Positions 8,847-18,812 of a stretch of 64,000 nt of DNA are shown here, piece by piece. The stretch is taken from NCBI RefSeq assembly GCF_036088315.1, contig NZ_CP107996.1, forward strand, positions 62,001 to 126,000, written 5' to 3'. Within the stretch, counting starts at the first letter, position 1. The number at the start of each line of letters is the position of its first letter. A model generated the notes under the pieces. It searched no databases and had not been told where the DNA came from. It saw only the letters and a program-made list of their open reading frames with translations. The position numbers and the translations under genes were made by a program. This DNA comes from Streptomyces sp. NBC_00344. GTDB lineage: Bacteria > Actinomycetota > Actinomycetes > Streptomycetales > Streptomycetaceae.

Positions 8847-11201
8847 TTACGAAGTAAGACCGCTATTCCGTGCAGCGGACCACAACCTCGGCTGGAGACG
8901 GCGAGCTGCCTTGATGTGGTCACCTGTCCAGATGACGCGGACGGCAGTGGTAGTGGCCTGCCCGCTTTCGGTGTACAGCTCATCAAGAATGGAGCCGACC
9001 AATCGTGTCACCACGGTCTGGTCGGGCGGCAACGGGGCCGGGGGGCTGCCTGCTCCCTTCTCCAGGCTGGCAGCCAGGTACAGGTACCAGTGAGTCACCC
9101 TCGCGGCTGCCTCCAGCAGGGCAAGGCGGGCGTGACCTCGGCTCAAAGGCGTGGAGGCGTCCGAGGCGTGCTGCCACAAGCTCAGCACAGCGTCGGCGGC
9201 CAGGCGAAGTCCCGCAACGCCGGTGACCAGGGCGGTCATGTCCGCTAGGGCCAGAGGCTTCGCTCCTCGCTCGGCCAGATATGTACGGAACGCATCATCG
9301 AGTCTGTGTGCCGCCGCGGCGGCCTGCCGCCCGTCCTCCATCGGGGGCCCTGGGGCAGTGGTGGACGAGGGTTCGCAACAATTGACGGCGTATTGGACTG
9401 CCGCAGCCAGATAGCGAGAGCTTTGTGTGTACGCGTCAGCAAGGGCACGGCCGACGGCTGTTGCGGCGCCGCGGGGCCAGAAGAGAAGGCCTACGAGTAG
9501 TCCGACTCCGCAGCCAATGCCAATGTCCTGTGCCCGCAGCAGCGCGATGTGCCAGTTGGAGCCATGTCCGACGCTGAAGAGGATGATCAGGGTGACGGTG
9601 AAGGCTGCCTGACCCACTGTGAATGAAATGGCGGCCGGCGCGATCCCTGCGATGAGCACCGCGAGTGGCAGGAGAAACCACAGGACGGCACGCTGGTCGT
9701 GCAACGCGTACAGCAATGCGGCCCCGAGAGCCGATCCCACACATGTGCCGCCCAAGGCGCGGATGGCGCTCTGACCAGTGTTGAGCGCATTCGATCGAAG
9801 CACCGACAGGGTCCCCAGAAGTACCCAGAAGGAGTTCTGCACGTCGGCCAGGTACACCAGTGCAACTGCTGTACCGAGCCCTACGGCCCCTCGGAGGCTG
9901 TTGTGGAGCCAGACAGAGTGCCGCTGGAAATGGGCTTTCGCGCGATCGAGGGCGGAAGCCAGAGGCTTTTTCGGCGCTCCAGGCTGTCGGCCGAGTAGTC
10001 GTTCCCTCCACGTCCGTTGGTGTGCTGTGGCGAACAGTTCCGCGTTGGCAGCGACTTGGAGTGCGACGAAGCCGAGTTCCTGGGCGCCGAACGACAGGTC
10101 GAGTGTTTCCAGAAATGCGCGGAATTCCTCTTCCGAAGAGGGACCTTGCTGCTGCTCGGGGAGCCTCGTGCTGGCGTTGTCCTCCATCCCCGTCATGGCC
10201 TGGTGCAAGCCTGCTGTCGCGGATTGCAGCGCATCGGGCCTCGTTCGCGGGGCTTCCAGCAGAACGGCAGTCCTCTCCAGGGCGGTGGCGACGGCTCGCT
10301 GGACGGTGTGCGCGTCGGGGTCGCAGGCGGGGCGGTGCTCGGGGGAGAGCTCACCGGCGGCCGCGATGATGCTCAACCAGGTGAGCTCGTCGACAAGACG
10401 AACCAAGGCGCGAGAGCTGGTGGACAGTGCAGTCGGCCGGTACGGGGTGGCTTCAAATGCGGTGCGCAATGCTGCGGCGGCGTCGGCCGCCTGAGAGGCG
10501 ACTTCTCGGTATCGGTGGATGCTCGGTGAGTGCGGGCCGCCGGTGCGCCTCGAGGCATCGGTCCGTAGCTGCGTGGCAACGGTGCGGCATACCTGAGCCG
10601 CAGGCGCGCTCAGGGGGTCTGCTGCGGGCAGCGGCCACAGCAGGGTCACCGCGAGGGCCGAGGCACCTGCGGCAAGGCCTGCTCCGGCGAGCCGCTCCGG
10701 AACCTCTGACAGCGGTACGGGCGAGGTCACCGGAAGAATGAACCCAAGGAGCAGCGCGGTCGCGCTCCCTGCCAGAACGGAACTGACAACGCCGGCGAAG
10801 AGCACCAGAAAGCCGACCCCTGTCATGGTGAGGACCGCGAGCCAGCTTTCGCGGGCCGCGACGGTACCCAGACAGATGAGCACCCCCCAGGCAGCTGCCA
10901 GTCCCATGTGCGCCCGCAGTCTTCGTGCCGTGGGACCGGCGTAATCCACGAAGAGAAGCATGGAAACAGAGCCGAATGCTGCGAAGGTTGCCATGGTCGG
11001 TGAGTGGAGAATGTAGGTGCACAAGGCGAACAGACCCGGCAGTACCAGCGCGGCACGCGCGGCCCTCCGGGTCACGGCCAGTTCTGGGTCCTTCGCTCGC
11101 AGCCAGGCATGAATTCGCCCGACCGGTGAGCTGCCGGGTGCCGGCACCCGCTCCACCTCCTGTTGGTGGGCTGTCACGCCTGGGGTCGTCAGCGCGTTCA
11201 T
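8847..11201 (-). CDS. FUSC-family membrane protein (aromatic acid exporter-like)
   Basis: A 784-residue protein with the two-module FUSC layout. An N-terminal block of about six membrane helices (roughly residues 45-195, LFALCTYILHSPTMATFAAFGS) is followed by a large soluble helical region (200-420). A second block of membrane helices (about 435-590) begins LRGAVGLGTAVALVYLADVQ, with the FWVLLGTLSVLRSNALNTG signature, and a soluble C-terminus follows. FUSC proteins are putative exporters, the best known being AaeB for aromatic carboxylates. The ATG at 11201 is the first in frame. It is a single gene; the next gene upstream on the same strand is a pseudogene. Confidence 0.88.
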   Translation of the reverse strand: MNALTTPGVTAHQQEVERVPAPGSSPVGRIHAWLRAKDPELAVTRRAARAALVLPGLFALCTYILHSPTMATFAAFGSVSMLLFVDYAGPTARRLRAHMGLAAAWGVLICLGTVAARESWLAVLTMTGVGFLVLFAGVVSSVLAGSATALLLGFILPVTSPVPLSEVPERLAGAGLAAGASALAVTLLWPLPAADPLSAPAAQVCRTVATQLRTDASRRTGGPHSPSIHRYREVASQAADAAAALRTAFEATPYRPTALSTSSRALVRLVDELTWLSIIAAAGELSPEHRPACDPDAHTVQRAVATALERTAVLLEAPRTRPDALQSATAGLHQAMTGMEDNASTRLPEQQQGPSSEEEFRAFLETLDLSFGAQELGFVALQVAANAELFATAHQRTWRERLLGRQPGAPKKPLASALDRAKAHFQRHSVWLHNSLRGAVGLGTAVALVYLADVQNSFWVLLGTLSVLRSNALNTGQSAIRALGGTCVGSALGAALLYALHDQRAVLWFLLPLAVLIAGIAPAAISFTVGQAAFTVTLIILFSVGHGSNWHIALLRAQDIGIGCGVGLLVGLLFWPRGAATAVGRALADAYTQSSRYLAAAVQYAVNCCEPSSTTAPGPPMEDGRQAAAAAHRLDDAFRTYLAERGAKPLALADMTALVTGVAGLRLAADAVLSLWQHASDASTPLSRGHARLALLEAAARVTHWYLYLAASLEKGAGSPPAPLPPDQTVVTRLVGSILDELYTESGQATTTAVRVIWTGDHIKAARRLQPRLWSAARNSGLTS

Positions 11202-11368
11202 CGCTCAAGGGCCAGCGCGTTGGTGAGAAGCCGCCCCGTACGACGTACGGCGGGGCCGCCACTGTCAGCCATCGGTACGTGCCTTCAGGGCCAGGCTAGA
11301 TCACGGAGCAGGCAATTCTGTCTCCCTGGCGTGCGCTTTGACTGACCAACCCGCCATGGGCGGACGCT

Positions 11369-12533
11369 TCAGCTGTTTCGGAGGCTGCGGGCCAGCAGGA
11401 GAGTGACGTCGTCAGCCGGAGTCGCGGTGGGCAGCGTGTTGATCACAGACCTGCAGAGTTCCTCCAGGGTCGAGCCGGACGGGCCAGAGCGTCTCTCACC
11501 CGCTCCCTCCTGACGTCGATGTCCTGGTGACGGTCCTCGATGAGTCCGTCTGTGTAGAGGGCGATCAGACTGCCTGCGGGCAGTTCCAGCTCCGCGGACT
11601 CATAGGGCAGCACGCCGAGGCCGAGCGGCGTGCCGTGCGGCAGGTCGGGGAAGGTGACGCCACCGCCCGGGTGGACGAGGGCGGGCGGCGGATGCCCTGC
11701 CAGGGCCACCGTGCACGTCCGGGTTGTAGACGCAGGTGGCACCCATGAACGGGGCCGGGGCTGGCTCCCACTCCGTCCCGGTCCTCGTCCTCGACCAGTC
11801 GGATGCACGTCCGGTCCAGCCTGGTCGGTAGCTTCCCCGGAGGCATATCGAGATCGACGCCGGCGGCAGGCTCAGCGCGGCGCCCTGGCCACTAGTTCCT
11901 CGGCCGGCAACTGGTCGCTCTCGTCGAACGGCGTCGGGTTTTCCGTCCGCACGAACACCGCAACGCCCAGAAGGACTCCCGGGCGTGGATGGGGCGGATC
12001 AGCAGTGAGTGCATGCCGAACTCACGGATCTTCTCCGCCCGCGCGGGATCGTTGTCCAGCCAGATGTCGTGGGTGGGGTCGGGACGGAGGCTCTGCCGGC
12101 GCGCCGGAATGTGGGAATGCGCCCGTGCGAGGGGCTCAGCCGCTCCAGCGGCTCCTCGCCTAGCCGCACCGCCCCCGTCAGATCGACGGTCACGTAGTCG
12201 GCGAAGAAGGGCACCGTGAAGTCGGCCAGCTCCTGTGACGTCCAGCGTGGCGCCGATGCGGGCGCCGGACTCGCTGACCACGGCCAGGCGGTCCCCCGCC
12301 CATCGCCTTTCCTTGATGATGGCCAGGCACACTCCCAGCGGCGGCCGTTGGCGTCGTCCAGGCGCAGAAAACGAGGCCGAGAAGGCGCGGTCGCGCTGTT
12401 CTCCGGCGACGGCAGGGACGCGGTACGCACGGTCCGTTACGCAGGTACCCGTGGCCAGAACCTGTTCCATGACTGCCTGGAACTTGACGGCATCGCCGGT
12501 CAGGCATCGTCCCGACCGTCCGAAAGGCGCCAC
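11369..12533 (-). pseudogene. PAS/GAF PP2C phosphatase gene, multiply frameshifted
   Basis: The minus strand holds, in order, a PAS-like end (VMEQVLATGTCVTDRAYRVP), GERxWAGDRLAVVSESGARIG, a GAF start (LADFTVPFFADYVTVDL), LLIRPIHARESFLGV, and PP2C-domain pieces (FMGATCVYNPDVH, ALAGHPPPALVHPGG, LIALYTDGLIEDR). The end is LEELCRSVINTLPTATPADD with VTLLLARSL before TGA at 11369-11371. The pieces lie in at least three frames and part of the phosphatase core is deleted. Intact relatives act in anti-anti-sigma (RsbU/SpoIIE-like) switches. Confidence 0.75.
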
Positions 12534-12565
12534 CGGTATGAGCGGCAGGCGAACGGATCAAGCAG

Positions 12566-14761
12566 CTACAGGAGGGCGTCGATGGAGATGGGCAGCGAGC
12601 GGATGCGCTTGCCAGTGGCGTGGTGGACGGCGTTTGCCACAGCGGCGGCGATACCCACCAGGCCGACTTCGCCGATACCCTTGGTGCCGACCGGCGAGAA
12701 GCGGTCCGGTTCCCCCACGAAGACGACATCGAGGTCCGGGATGTCGGCGCTGACGGGGATGAGATAGTCCCCGAAGGTGCCATTGGCGATACGGCCGGTT
12801 TGCGGGTCGGTGACCGTGTTTTCGAGCAGAGCCTGGCCGATGCCGCCGATCGTCGCGCCGATGATCTGGCTCCGACCTGTCTTCTCGTTGAGGATGCGGC
12901 CGCCGTCGATGGCGGACACGACCCTCGCCACGCGCACCAGTCCCAGGTCGCGGTCGACGCGCACCTCGACGAACTTGGCGCCGAAGGCACCGGCGGGGGC
13001 CATGCCGAGATCCTGCGGCGAAGCGGGTGCGCTCGAACCGTCTGCCGAGAGTTCCGAGAGCCCGTGGCGGCCGAGGATGTCGGTGTAGGGCTCCCCTTGG
13101 GAGGGAGCGCCGATCACATGGACATGTCCGCCAGTGACGGTCACCGCGTCAGGCGAGGCGGCGTGCAACGGCGAATCCGCGTCTGTCACGGCGAGTTCGG
13201 CGAACCGGCGGAGCAGCCGGTCGCAGGCGTCGAGGACGGCAGCCCCCAAGGCCCCGGTGAGCCCGGAGCCACCCGCTTGGGGTGCGGGGGGCATGTCGGA
13301 GTCACCGAGATCGAAGCGGACCAGATCAAGAGGGAGTCCCAGCCGCTCTGCCGAGAGCTGCTTCATCACCGTGTAGGTGCCGGTTCCGATGTCGGTGGCT
13401 GCGCTGCGTACCAGCGCGCTGCCGTCGCGACTGACGGTGGCCTGTGCGGAGCAGGGCGCCGCATACCACGGGTAGCTGCATCCGGCCACTCCGTATCCGA
13501 TGAGCCAGTCGCCGTCCCGCATGGAGCGGGGCTGGGGATTGCGCAGTGACCACCCGAACCTCTCCGCCCCCACCTCATAACACTCCCGCAATGCCTTGCT
13601 CGACCACGGCAGGCTCAACTGGGGGTGCGATTCAGCGTAGTTGCGAACACGCAGCTCCAGCGGGTCCATCGCCAGGGCGTAGGCCAGCTCATCCATCGCT
13701 GACTCCAGGGCGAAGTTGCCCTGGCCCTCCGCGGGGGCCCGCATCGAGCAGGGGGCAGGACGGTTCAGACGTGCCTGGATGTCCCGGGTCACCACGTTCG
13801 GGCACCGGTACGCGAACGCCGAGCCGGCCGAGATTGCCTCGTAGTCGTCGTCCTCCATCGCCAGTGACGAGACGCTACGGTGGTCGATCGCGGTTAGCTC
13901 CCCACTCCGGTTCGCCGCGAGTGACACTCGCTGCACGGTGTCCGGCCGATGACCCACGCAGCTGAACATCTGGGGCCGGGTCAGCACGAGTTTGACCGGC
14001 CGGCCGATGCGACGGGCGGCGAGGACCGTGAGGATCACATGTTGCCAGGTCCGCAGGCCGGCGCCGAAAGCACCTCCCACGTACGGCACAAGGACGCGAA
14101 CCGAACTCTCCGGGATCTTGAAGACGCCGGCCAGCGTCGCCTTGACCATGGAGGGCCACTGGGTGGTGTCGTGGACGGTGAGCCGGTCCTGGTCCCAGAT
14201 GGCGAGGGTGGCGAAGAGGCCGAGCGGACTGTTGGTGTTGTCCGGTGTGGTGTAGGTCTGCTCGACCTTCACCTCCGCCGCGGCAAGGGCCCCGGAGGCG
14301 TTCCCCCGATCGCTGTCCAACCCCCACGGGTCGATCACCTGCGTGGCCTGCGGATCCAGCACGTCGAGCAACGGCTCCTCACGCTCGTACTCGACCGACA
14401 CGAGCCGGGCCGCGGCCGCTGCCTGCTCGAGGCTTTCCGCCACGACAAAAGCAACGTGCTGGCCGTAATGCCGGATGCGGCTGTCCTGCATGGGTGCCGG
14501 CGGCGAGACACCGAGGGCCGTCATGGGCCCACGCTCCAGCCGTGGCATGTTGAGGTGGGTGAGGACCGTGATCACACCGGGCGAGGCTTCGGCGGCGGCG
14601 GTTTCCATACGGACGACATGGCCGGCAGCGACTGTGCTCCCGACGAGCGCGGCGTGTGCCGGATGGCGGACGTCGAAGTCCGACGGATAGGGTGCCGCGC
14701 CCGCCACCTTGAGCGGGCCGTCCACACGGTTGATCCCGGCCCCGACAGCCCTTCCGCTCAT
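12566..14761 (-). CDS. Molybdenum hydroxylase, molybdopterin-binding large subunit
   Basis: A 731-residue catalytic subunit of a xanthine oxidase-family hydroxylase, most like the aldehyde oxidoreductase subunit PaoC/YagR. It should bind the Mo-molybdopterin cytosine cofactor and oxidise aldehydes or N-heterocycles. Visible features are the N-terminal substrate-channel domain (RVDGPLKVAGAAPYPSDF), PYVGGAFGAGL in the Mo-cofactor site, MRAPAEGQGNFALESAMDE, and the C-terminal GTKGIGEVGLVG that carries the base-catalyst Glu. ATG 14761 overlaps the FAD-subunit stop (ATGA), showing translational coupling. An upstream in-frame extension to 14941 lies inside the FAD gene and is not used. It is the last gene of the operon. 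Confidence 0.92.
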   Translation of the reverse strand: MSGRAVGAGINRVDGPLKVAGAAPYPSDFDVRHPAHAALVGSTVAAGHVVRMETAAAEASPGVITVLTHLNMPRLERGPMTALGVSPPAPMQDSRIRHYGQHVAFVVAESLEQAAAAARLVSVEYEREEPLLDVLDPQATQVIDPWGLDSDRGNASGALAAAEVKVEQTYTTPDNTNSPLGLFATLAIWDQDRLTVHDTTQWPSMVKATLAGVFKIPESSVRVLVPYVGGAFGAGLRTWQHVILTVLAARRIGRPVKLVLTRPQMFSCVGHRPDTVQRVSLAANRSGELTAIDHRSVSSLAMEDDDYEAISAGSAFAYRCPNVVTRDIQARLNRPAPCSMRAPAEGQGNFALESAMDELAYALAMDPLELRVRNYAESHPQLSLPWSSKALRECYEVGAERFGWSLRNPQPRSMRDGDWLIGYGVAGCSYPWYAAPCSAQATVSRDGSALVRSAATDIGTGTYTVMKQLSAERLGLPLDLVRFDLGDSDMPPAPQAGGSGLTGALGAAVLDACDRLLRRFAELAVTDADSPLHAASPDAVTVTGGHVHVIGAPSQGEPYTDILGRHGLSELSADGSSAPASPQDLGMAPAGAFGAKFVEVRVDRDLGLVRVARVVSAIDGGRILNEKTGRSQIIGATIGGIGQALLENTVTDPQTGRIANGTFGDYLIPVSADIPDLDVVFVGEPDRFSPVGTKGIGEVGLVGIAAAVANAVHHATGKRIRSLPISIDALL

Positions 14762-15747
14762 GCCGCCACTCCTGACACCGTGCGCAGTTCGCGGACCAGA
14801 CAGCGCTGCGCGAGTTCCACCTTGAACGCCGTGCCGGGCAGTGTCCAGGCACCCTGTACGGCAACCTGCGCAGCCCGCCTGAAGGTTGCGGTGGCGGTGG
14901 GCGAGCCAACGAGTTCCCGCTCCGCGTCCCACGCCCGCCACGGCTTGCTACCCACCCCACCGAGCCCGATCCGGGCCTGTCGGATGACCCCGCCGGAGAT
15001 CACCAGGGCCACCGCGGCCGAGGCGAGGGCGAATTCGTAGGAGACCCGATCGCGCACCTTCAGGTAGCCCGAAACAGCTTCGACGGGGAGCAGCGGAATC
15101 TCGATCGCGGTGATCAATTCGCCGTGTGAGAGGCGATTCTCGACGTCGGGACTGTCCGACGAGGCGAAGTAGAAATCGGTCAGTGGGATCTGCCGTTCCC
15201 CCGCGGCACCCAGGAGGCACACGACCGCATCGAGGGCCACCAGAGGGACCGCCAGGTCCGAGGCGTGCAAGGCGATGCACCGCTCGTTCGCACCGAGGAC
15301 GGCGTGCATACGGGGCGCGCCCTCGACGGCCGCACAACCAGATTCGACAAGGCGCTTATTGCACTTCGGGACGTCGAGGTCGCGGAAATACCGGCAACGT
15401 GTCCGCTGCAGAAGGTTTCCGCCGATCGTGGCCATGTTCCGCAGCTGCGCCGACGCTCCTTTCAGCAGCGCTTCGCGGACCAGAGGGAGGCGTTCGATGA
15501 CGGTGGGATCGGCCGCCAGCTCCTCCATCGTCGTCAGGGCACCAACGCGAAGGACCTCGTCCCGCCGCTCGACACCGGTCAGCGGGAGGCGCGTGATGTC
15601 CACCAGCAGGTCAGGACCGAGCACCCCGTCCTTCATCAGATCGACCTGTGTCGTTCCCCCGGCCAGATACGCCCCGCCGGGATGAGCCGAGACCAGCCGC
15701 ACCGCATCGGCGACTTCTGTCGCCCGGACGTACTCAAACGACCGCAT
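14758..15747 (-). CDS. Molybdenum hydroxylase, FAD-binding subunit
   Basis: A 329-residue middle subunit that passes electrons from the Fe-S subunit to FAD. The FAD site is visible as GGAYLAGGTTQVDLMK near residues 25-40 and TIGGNLLQRTRCRYF near 108-122. Four Cys follow in the contexts TRCRY, PKCNK, SGCAA and ERCIA. The same four-Cys insertion binds an extra [4Fe-4S] cluster in E. coli PaoB (YagS) and 4-hydroxybenzoyl-CoA reductase, so this subunit probably has that cluster too. It overlaps the genes on both sides (14 bp with the small subunit, 4 bp with the large). Confidence 0.92.
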   Translation of the reverse strand: MRSFEYVRATEVADAVRLVSAHPGGAYLAGGTTQVDLMKDGVLGPDLLVDITRLPLTGVERRDEVLRVGALTTMEELAADPTVIERLPLVREALLKGASAQLRNMATIGGNLLQRTRCRYFRDLDVPKCNKRLVESGCAAVEGAPRMHAVLGANERCIALHASDLAVPLVALDAVVCLLGAAGERQIPLTDFYFASSDSPDVENRLSHGELITAIEIPLLPVEAVSGYLKVRDRVSYEFALASAAVALVISGGVIRQARIGLGGVGSKPWRAWDAERELVGSPTATATFRRAAQVAVQGAWTLPGTAFKVELAQRCLVRELRTVSGVAA

Positions 15748-16258
15748 CGCTGCTCCCGGCGGACGCCACTTCGTGAATCGCCGCCACCATGTTCGGATAG
15801 GCGCCGCACCGACATAGGTTCCCGCTCATGAATTCGCGGATCTCCTCATCCGTTCCGGCCCGCCCCTCATTGATCAGGGCCACCGCCGACATAATCTGTC
15901 CCGGCGTGCAGAATCCGCACTGAAAGCCGTCATGCGCGACGAAGGCGTCTTGCATCGGATGCGTCCCGCCCGGGGGTGCGAGGCCCTCGATCGTCGTTAC
16001 CGCGTACCCCTCACACTGCGCTGCAAGGGTGAGACACGACAGAACCCGCTTTCCGTTCACATGCACTGTGCAGGCACCGCAAGCACCCTGGTCACAGCCC
16101 TTCTTCGTCCCCACCAGACCGAGGTGATCACGCAACGCGTCCAAAAGCGTGACGCGTGTGTCGACGCTGAGGACGGACGGGAGCCCGTTCACCGTCAGTT
16201 TCGTGGTGTGGTCGAATACCTCGGGAGCCCCAGCTTTGGTCAGGTTGTCCGCGCCCAT
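15734..16258 (-). CDS. Molybdenum hydroxylase, [2Fe-2S] subunit
   Basis: A 174-residue small subunit with two [2Fe-2S] clusters. The plant-ferredoxin-like motif is GCDQGACGACTVHVNGKRV ending in LSC; the second cluster sits in FQCGFCTPGQIM and NLCRCGAYP. I chose ATG 16258 because GGAAGG lies upstream and LTVNGLPSVLSV starts normally 20 residues in; a longer frame to 16402 lacks a ribosome site and a twin-arginine signal, so the enzyme is probably cytoplasmic, unlike E. coli PaoA. It is the first gene of the operon. No XdhC/PaoD-type maturation factor is nearby. Confidence 0.92.
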   Translation of the reverse strand: MGADNLTKAGAPEVFDHTTKLTVNGLPSVLSVDTRVTLLDALRDHLGLVGTKKGCDQGACGACTVHVNGKRVLSCLTLAAQCEGYAVTTIEGLAPPGGTHPMQDAFVAHDGFQCGFCTPGQIMSAVALINEGRAGTDEEIREFMSGNLCRCGAYPNMVAAIHEVASAGSSDAVV

Positions 16259-16487
16259 CGTCAGGCCTTCCAGAAGAGAACTTGCCAAGTGAATCAGAGG
16301 GAGACCAGCAGCGGCGATTGAAATCCTCGGACCTGCTCGATTCGTCTGAGACCGAAGCTGCGCTGCCATTCGTGTACGAGAGGTTAGTGGTGCAGGCCGC
16401 AATGGTGGGCGTTGGACCGTGAGTGGCGCCTACCAGCGGACATTCGCGCGATGAGACGATATGGACTGTGAGGCGTAGTCGCAGTGC

Positions 16488-16925
16488 TCAAGCAATGGCC
16501 GCGTAGGCGGCGACGTGTTCGATTCGCATCCGACCCAGTAGCATGCCCGAAACGCTGTTGCGCTCCCCGAATTCCCGGGCACGTTCCTGGCCCATGTACC
16601 GCGCGGCAATGTCGGTCGCCCAGGTGAGCAGAAGTCCGGGGTCTTCCGAGATCTCAACACGCCCGCGCAGCATCACGAAGGAATAGGGTGGCCGCTCGTC
16701 GTCCACACACAACGCCACCCGTTCGTCCCGCAGCAGGTTGTATCCTTTGACGGTCTTCTTCTCTGTAGTGAACATGAGATCGCTGCCATCCATGAGGAAC
16801 CACATGGGCGTGATGTGAGGACTGCCGTCCGCTCTCGTGGTGGACAATTTTCCGGTGCGAGTGCCTTGCAGGATGAAGGCCCGCCACACGTCCTCACTCA
16901 TTTGTTCAGCCATGTCGATCACCAT
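16488..16925 (-). CDS. PPOX-class F420-dependent/flavin oxidoreductase
   Basis: A 145-residue protein of the split-barrel pyridoxamine 5'-phosphate oxidase-like superfamily, many members of which use F420 or FMN in actinobacteria. Characteristic stretches are GKLSTTRADGSPHITPMWF, DLMFTTEKKTVKGYNLLRD, VALCVDDERPPYSFVMLRG and RYMGQERAREFGERNSVSG. The start at 16925 (MVIDMAEQ) has a weak AAAGAG upstream; the internal ATG at 16913 is an alternative. The physiological substrate is unknown. Confidence 0.86.
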   Translation of the reverse strand: MVIDMAEQMSEDVWRAFILQGTRTGKLSTTRADGSPHITPMWFLMDGSDLMFTTEKKTVKGYNLLRDERVALCVDDERPPYSFVMLRGRVEISEDPGLLLTWATDIAARYMGQERAREFGERNSVSGMLLGRMRIEHVAAYAAIA

Positions 16926-17199
16926 ACGGGGCGACTCTTTCTGAAACTCACAAGAAAAGAGCGACACGGCGGCGCGCCACACCATTACAGGTATCGAGGG
17001 TGCGCCATGGGATCTCGAGGCGCCGGGGAAGAGGGGTGTCCCCGGGACCATTGAGGCTCGGCGGCCCGTCCCCGCTCCGTGACCCGGCCCACCCCAGCGC
17101 CCGTTTCCGCTCTCCGTCCCTGGCCGGCTCACCGGTCGATCGTGCCAACCCGTCGCCATCAGCACGGCTCCCCCTCCGGCAGGTGGAAGAACGGCGCAC

Positions 17200-17507
17200 G
17201 AGGGGAGGTGCCCAGCAGCGCCACGCCCATCATCCTTACCAGTATCGACGCTGCCACGACCGTGCTGCGTGCGTCCCGGTTCAGCCACCGGCCGACTGCT
17301 GGCCTGCACACCAGACCCACGACGACGCCGCCCGTCATGGCGATGCCGGTGTCCGGCGCGAACAGCCTCAGCACCGTCGCCTCGTAGAGCAGCAGAAAGG
17401 GCCGGAGCAGGCCGATGCCGAGCGCGTCCACGGCCAGGGCGACGGCATAGCGGCCTCCGGAGGCACAGACGAGGCACGGGGCTGGATCTTGGTGGTGGTT
17501 GCCATGG
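17200..17507 (-). pseudogene. N-terminal remnant of an MFS transporter
   Basis: The minus strand starts with ATG at 17507 (MATTTKIQPRASSVPPEA). The frame is lost by one base near 17450, after which RYAVALAVDALGIGLLRPF and VVVGLVCRPAVGRWLNRDARS continue in another frame, typical of MFS helices 1-3 and the loop 2-3 motif. Everything after helix 3 is missing. It diverges from the DUF5937 pseudogene at 17603, an arrangement common for a transporter and its regulator. Confidence 0.65.
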
Positions 17508-17602
17508 CGCGTCAACGCCGCCGGGCTGGGTACGTCGGTGACGGACAACCGCCAACCGACGCCGACGCCGTCGCCGTCGATCCGGTCAGTGATGATGAGG
17601 GG

Positions 17603-18062
17603 GTGACGTTGAGGATCGACATCAGCGGCCTGCCGTCCGAGCGACTGCGGTTCGCCGCCTCCCTGCTGGCCGAGCTGACCGCGATGCTGCACGTGCTGGC
17701 GAACCCGGGCATCATCCGCGCGACTCGCCGGCTGGGCCGGGCTGCGGCCGGAGTTCTGCCGAGCGGTTGCGGGAGGCTGAGTTCCTCTGGCGTTCCTCAC
17801 GAGCCGGCTTCCTGGTCCCCGCCCAGCCTCCGCCGACCCTCGCGGAGGAGTTGGACGTCGTGGACCGGATCGATGACGAAACGAATGTGACCGCCGCGCT
17901 CGTCACCACGTGCTGCAGCAACCGATCCACTTCGGTGCGCCATCGCCGCTCATCGACGCGACTGCGCGCGAGCGGGCCCTGGACCTGGCCCGGGGCCCGC
18001 TGCAAGAGGCCTTCGCGGAACGGCTGTTCGCGGACCCGACCGCTGTGCGGGCGCGGTTGATC
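17603..18062 (+). pseudogene. DUF5937/ArsR-type regulator gene, frameshifted
   Basis: GTG 17603 opens with TLRIDISGLPSERLRFAASL and LAELTAMLHVLANPG, the start of the DUF5937 winged-helix regulator family. Later family segments (RLREAEFLWRSSRAGFLVPA, LAEELDVVDRIDDE, VHFGAPSPL-like and ERALDLARGPLQEAFAERLF) are spread over the three plus frames. The DNA-binding C-terminal half is absent. It probably once controlled the divergent MFS gene. Confidence 0.65.
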
Positions 18063-18086
18063 ATGGCGAGCGGCCAGGATGGCTCC

Positions 18087-18797
18087 GTGACTGTGTCCTC
18101 ATCCGCCTCAGCAGCCCCCGCCGACCTCTGGCAGCACTACGGCACACGCCCGCCCGAAGGCGACCGTCCCCGGGATGTCGATGCCCGGATGTACTGGGAC
18201 TGGTACCAGCGCACCGGGCCCGGTGCAGAACTCCTCGGTGACGTCGCCGGCCGCACAGTCGCCGAGCTCGGCGCAGGCGTCGGCCGCCAGGCCGCCCACA
18301 TTGCCCACACCCTCGCACCAGCCCAGGTCCTCGCCATCGACAACGCGCCCACCCAGCACACGCGCGGCCGCGCGCTGTACGGACACGTCCAGGGACTGGA
18401 GTTCATCGAGGCCGAGGCCGTCACCTACCTGGGCGAGCATCCCCACAGCGTCGACCTCGCCTACTCACTGTTCGGTGCACTCGATTTCACCGACCCGCAG
18501 ACAACCCTCCCCGCCATCACCACGGCGCTGCGGCCCGGCGGCCGGCTCGTACTGTCCACCCTGGCCCACTACAGCAACGGGGCCCCACCCGAGACAGCCT
18601 GCCGCCCAGCACACATCCCCACCCGCAGAGGCGACGGAAACACCATGCAGCGCTGGGTCCTCGATCTCCCGGTATGGGAAAAACTCCTGGCCGAACACGG
18701 ATTCACAACCTTGCGGGCCGAGACCCTCCACGACCCAGGAGACGACCGCCCACAGCCCATGGCCACCCGCGTGATCTGCGCTCGGATGGCCATCTAG
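18087..18797 (+). CDS. Class I SAM-dependent methyltransferase
   Basis: A 236-residue Rossmann-fold methyltransferase. Motif I is TVAELGAGVGRQAAHIAHTL, motif II follows with VLAIDNAPTQ, and the motif IV region is SVDLAYSLFGALDF; ALRPGGRLVLSTLAHY is motif VI. I prefer GTG 18087, which has AGGA upstream; ATG 18063 is in frame but lacks a site, and the frame continues back into the DUF5937 remnant. The substrate is unknown. The gene may use the old promoter of the broken regulator. Confidence 0.82.
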   Translation: MTVSSSASAAPADLWQHYGTRPPEGDRPRDVDARMYWDWYQRTGPGAELLGDVAGRTVAELGAGVGRQAAHIAHTLAPAQVLAIDNAPTQHTRGRALYGHVQGLEFIEAEAVTYLGEHPHSVDLAYSLFGALDFTDPQTTLPAITTALRPGGRLVLSTLAHYSNGAPPETACRPAHIPTRRGDGNTMQRWVLDLPVWEKLLAEHGFTTLRAETLHDPGDDRPQPMATRVICARMAI

Positions 18798-18812
18798 GCA
18801 TCTGTCGGCTGG

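Noticed and set aside
8847..16925. Secondary-metabolite gene cluster
   Set aside because: FUSC protein, Mo hydroxylase and flavoprotein could be tailoring genes, but no core synthase (PKS, NRPS, terpene, RiPP) is present.
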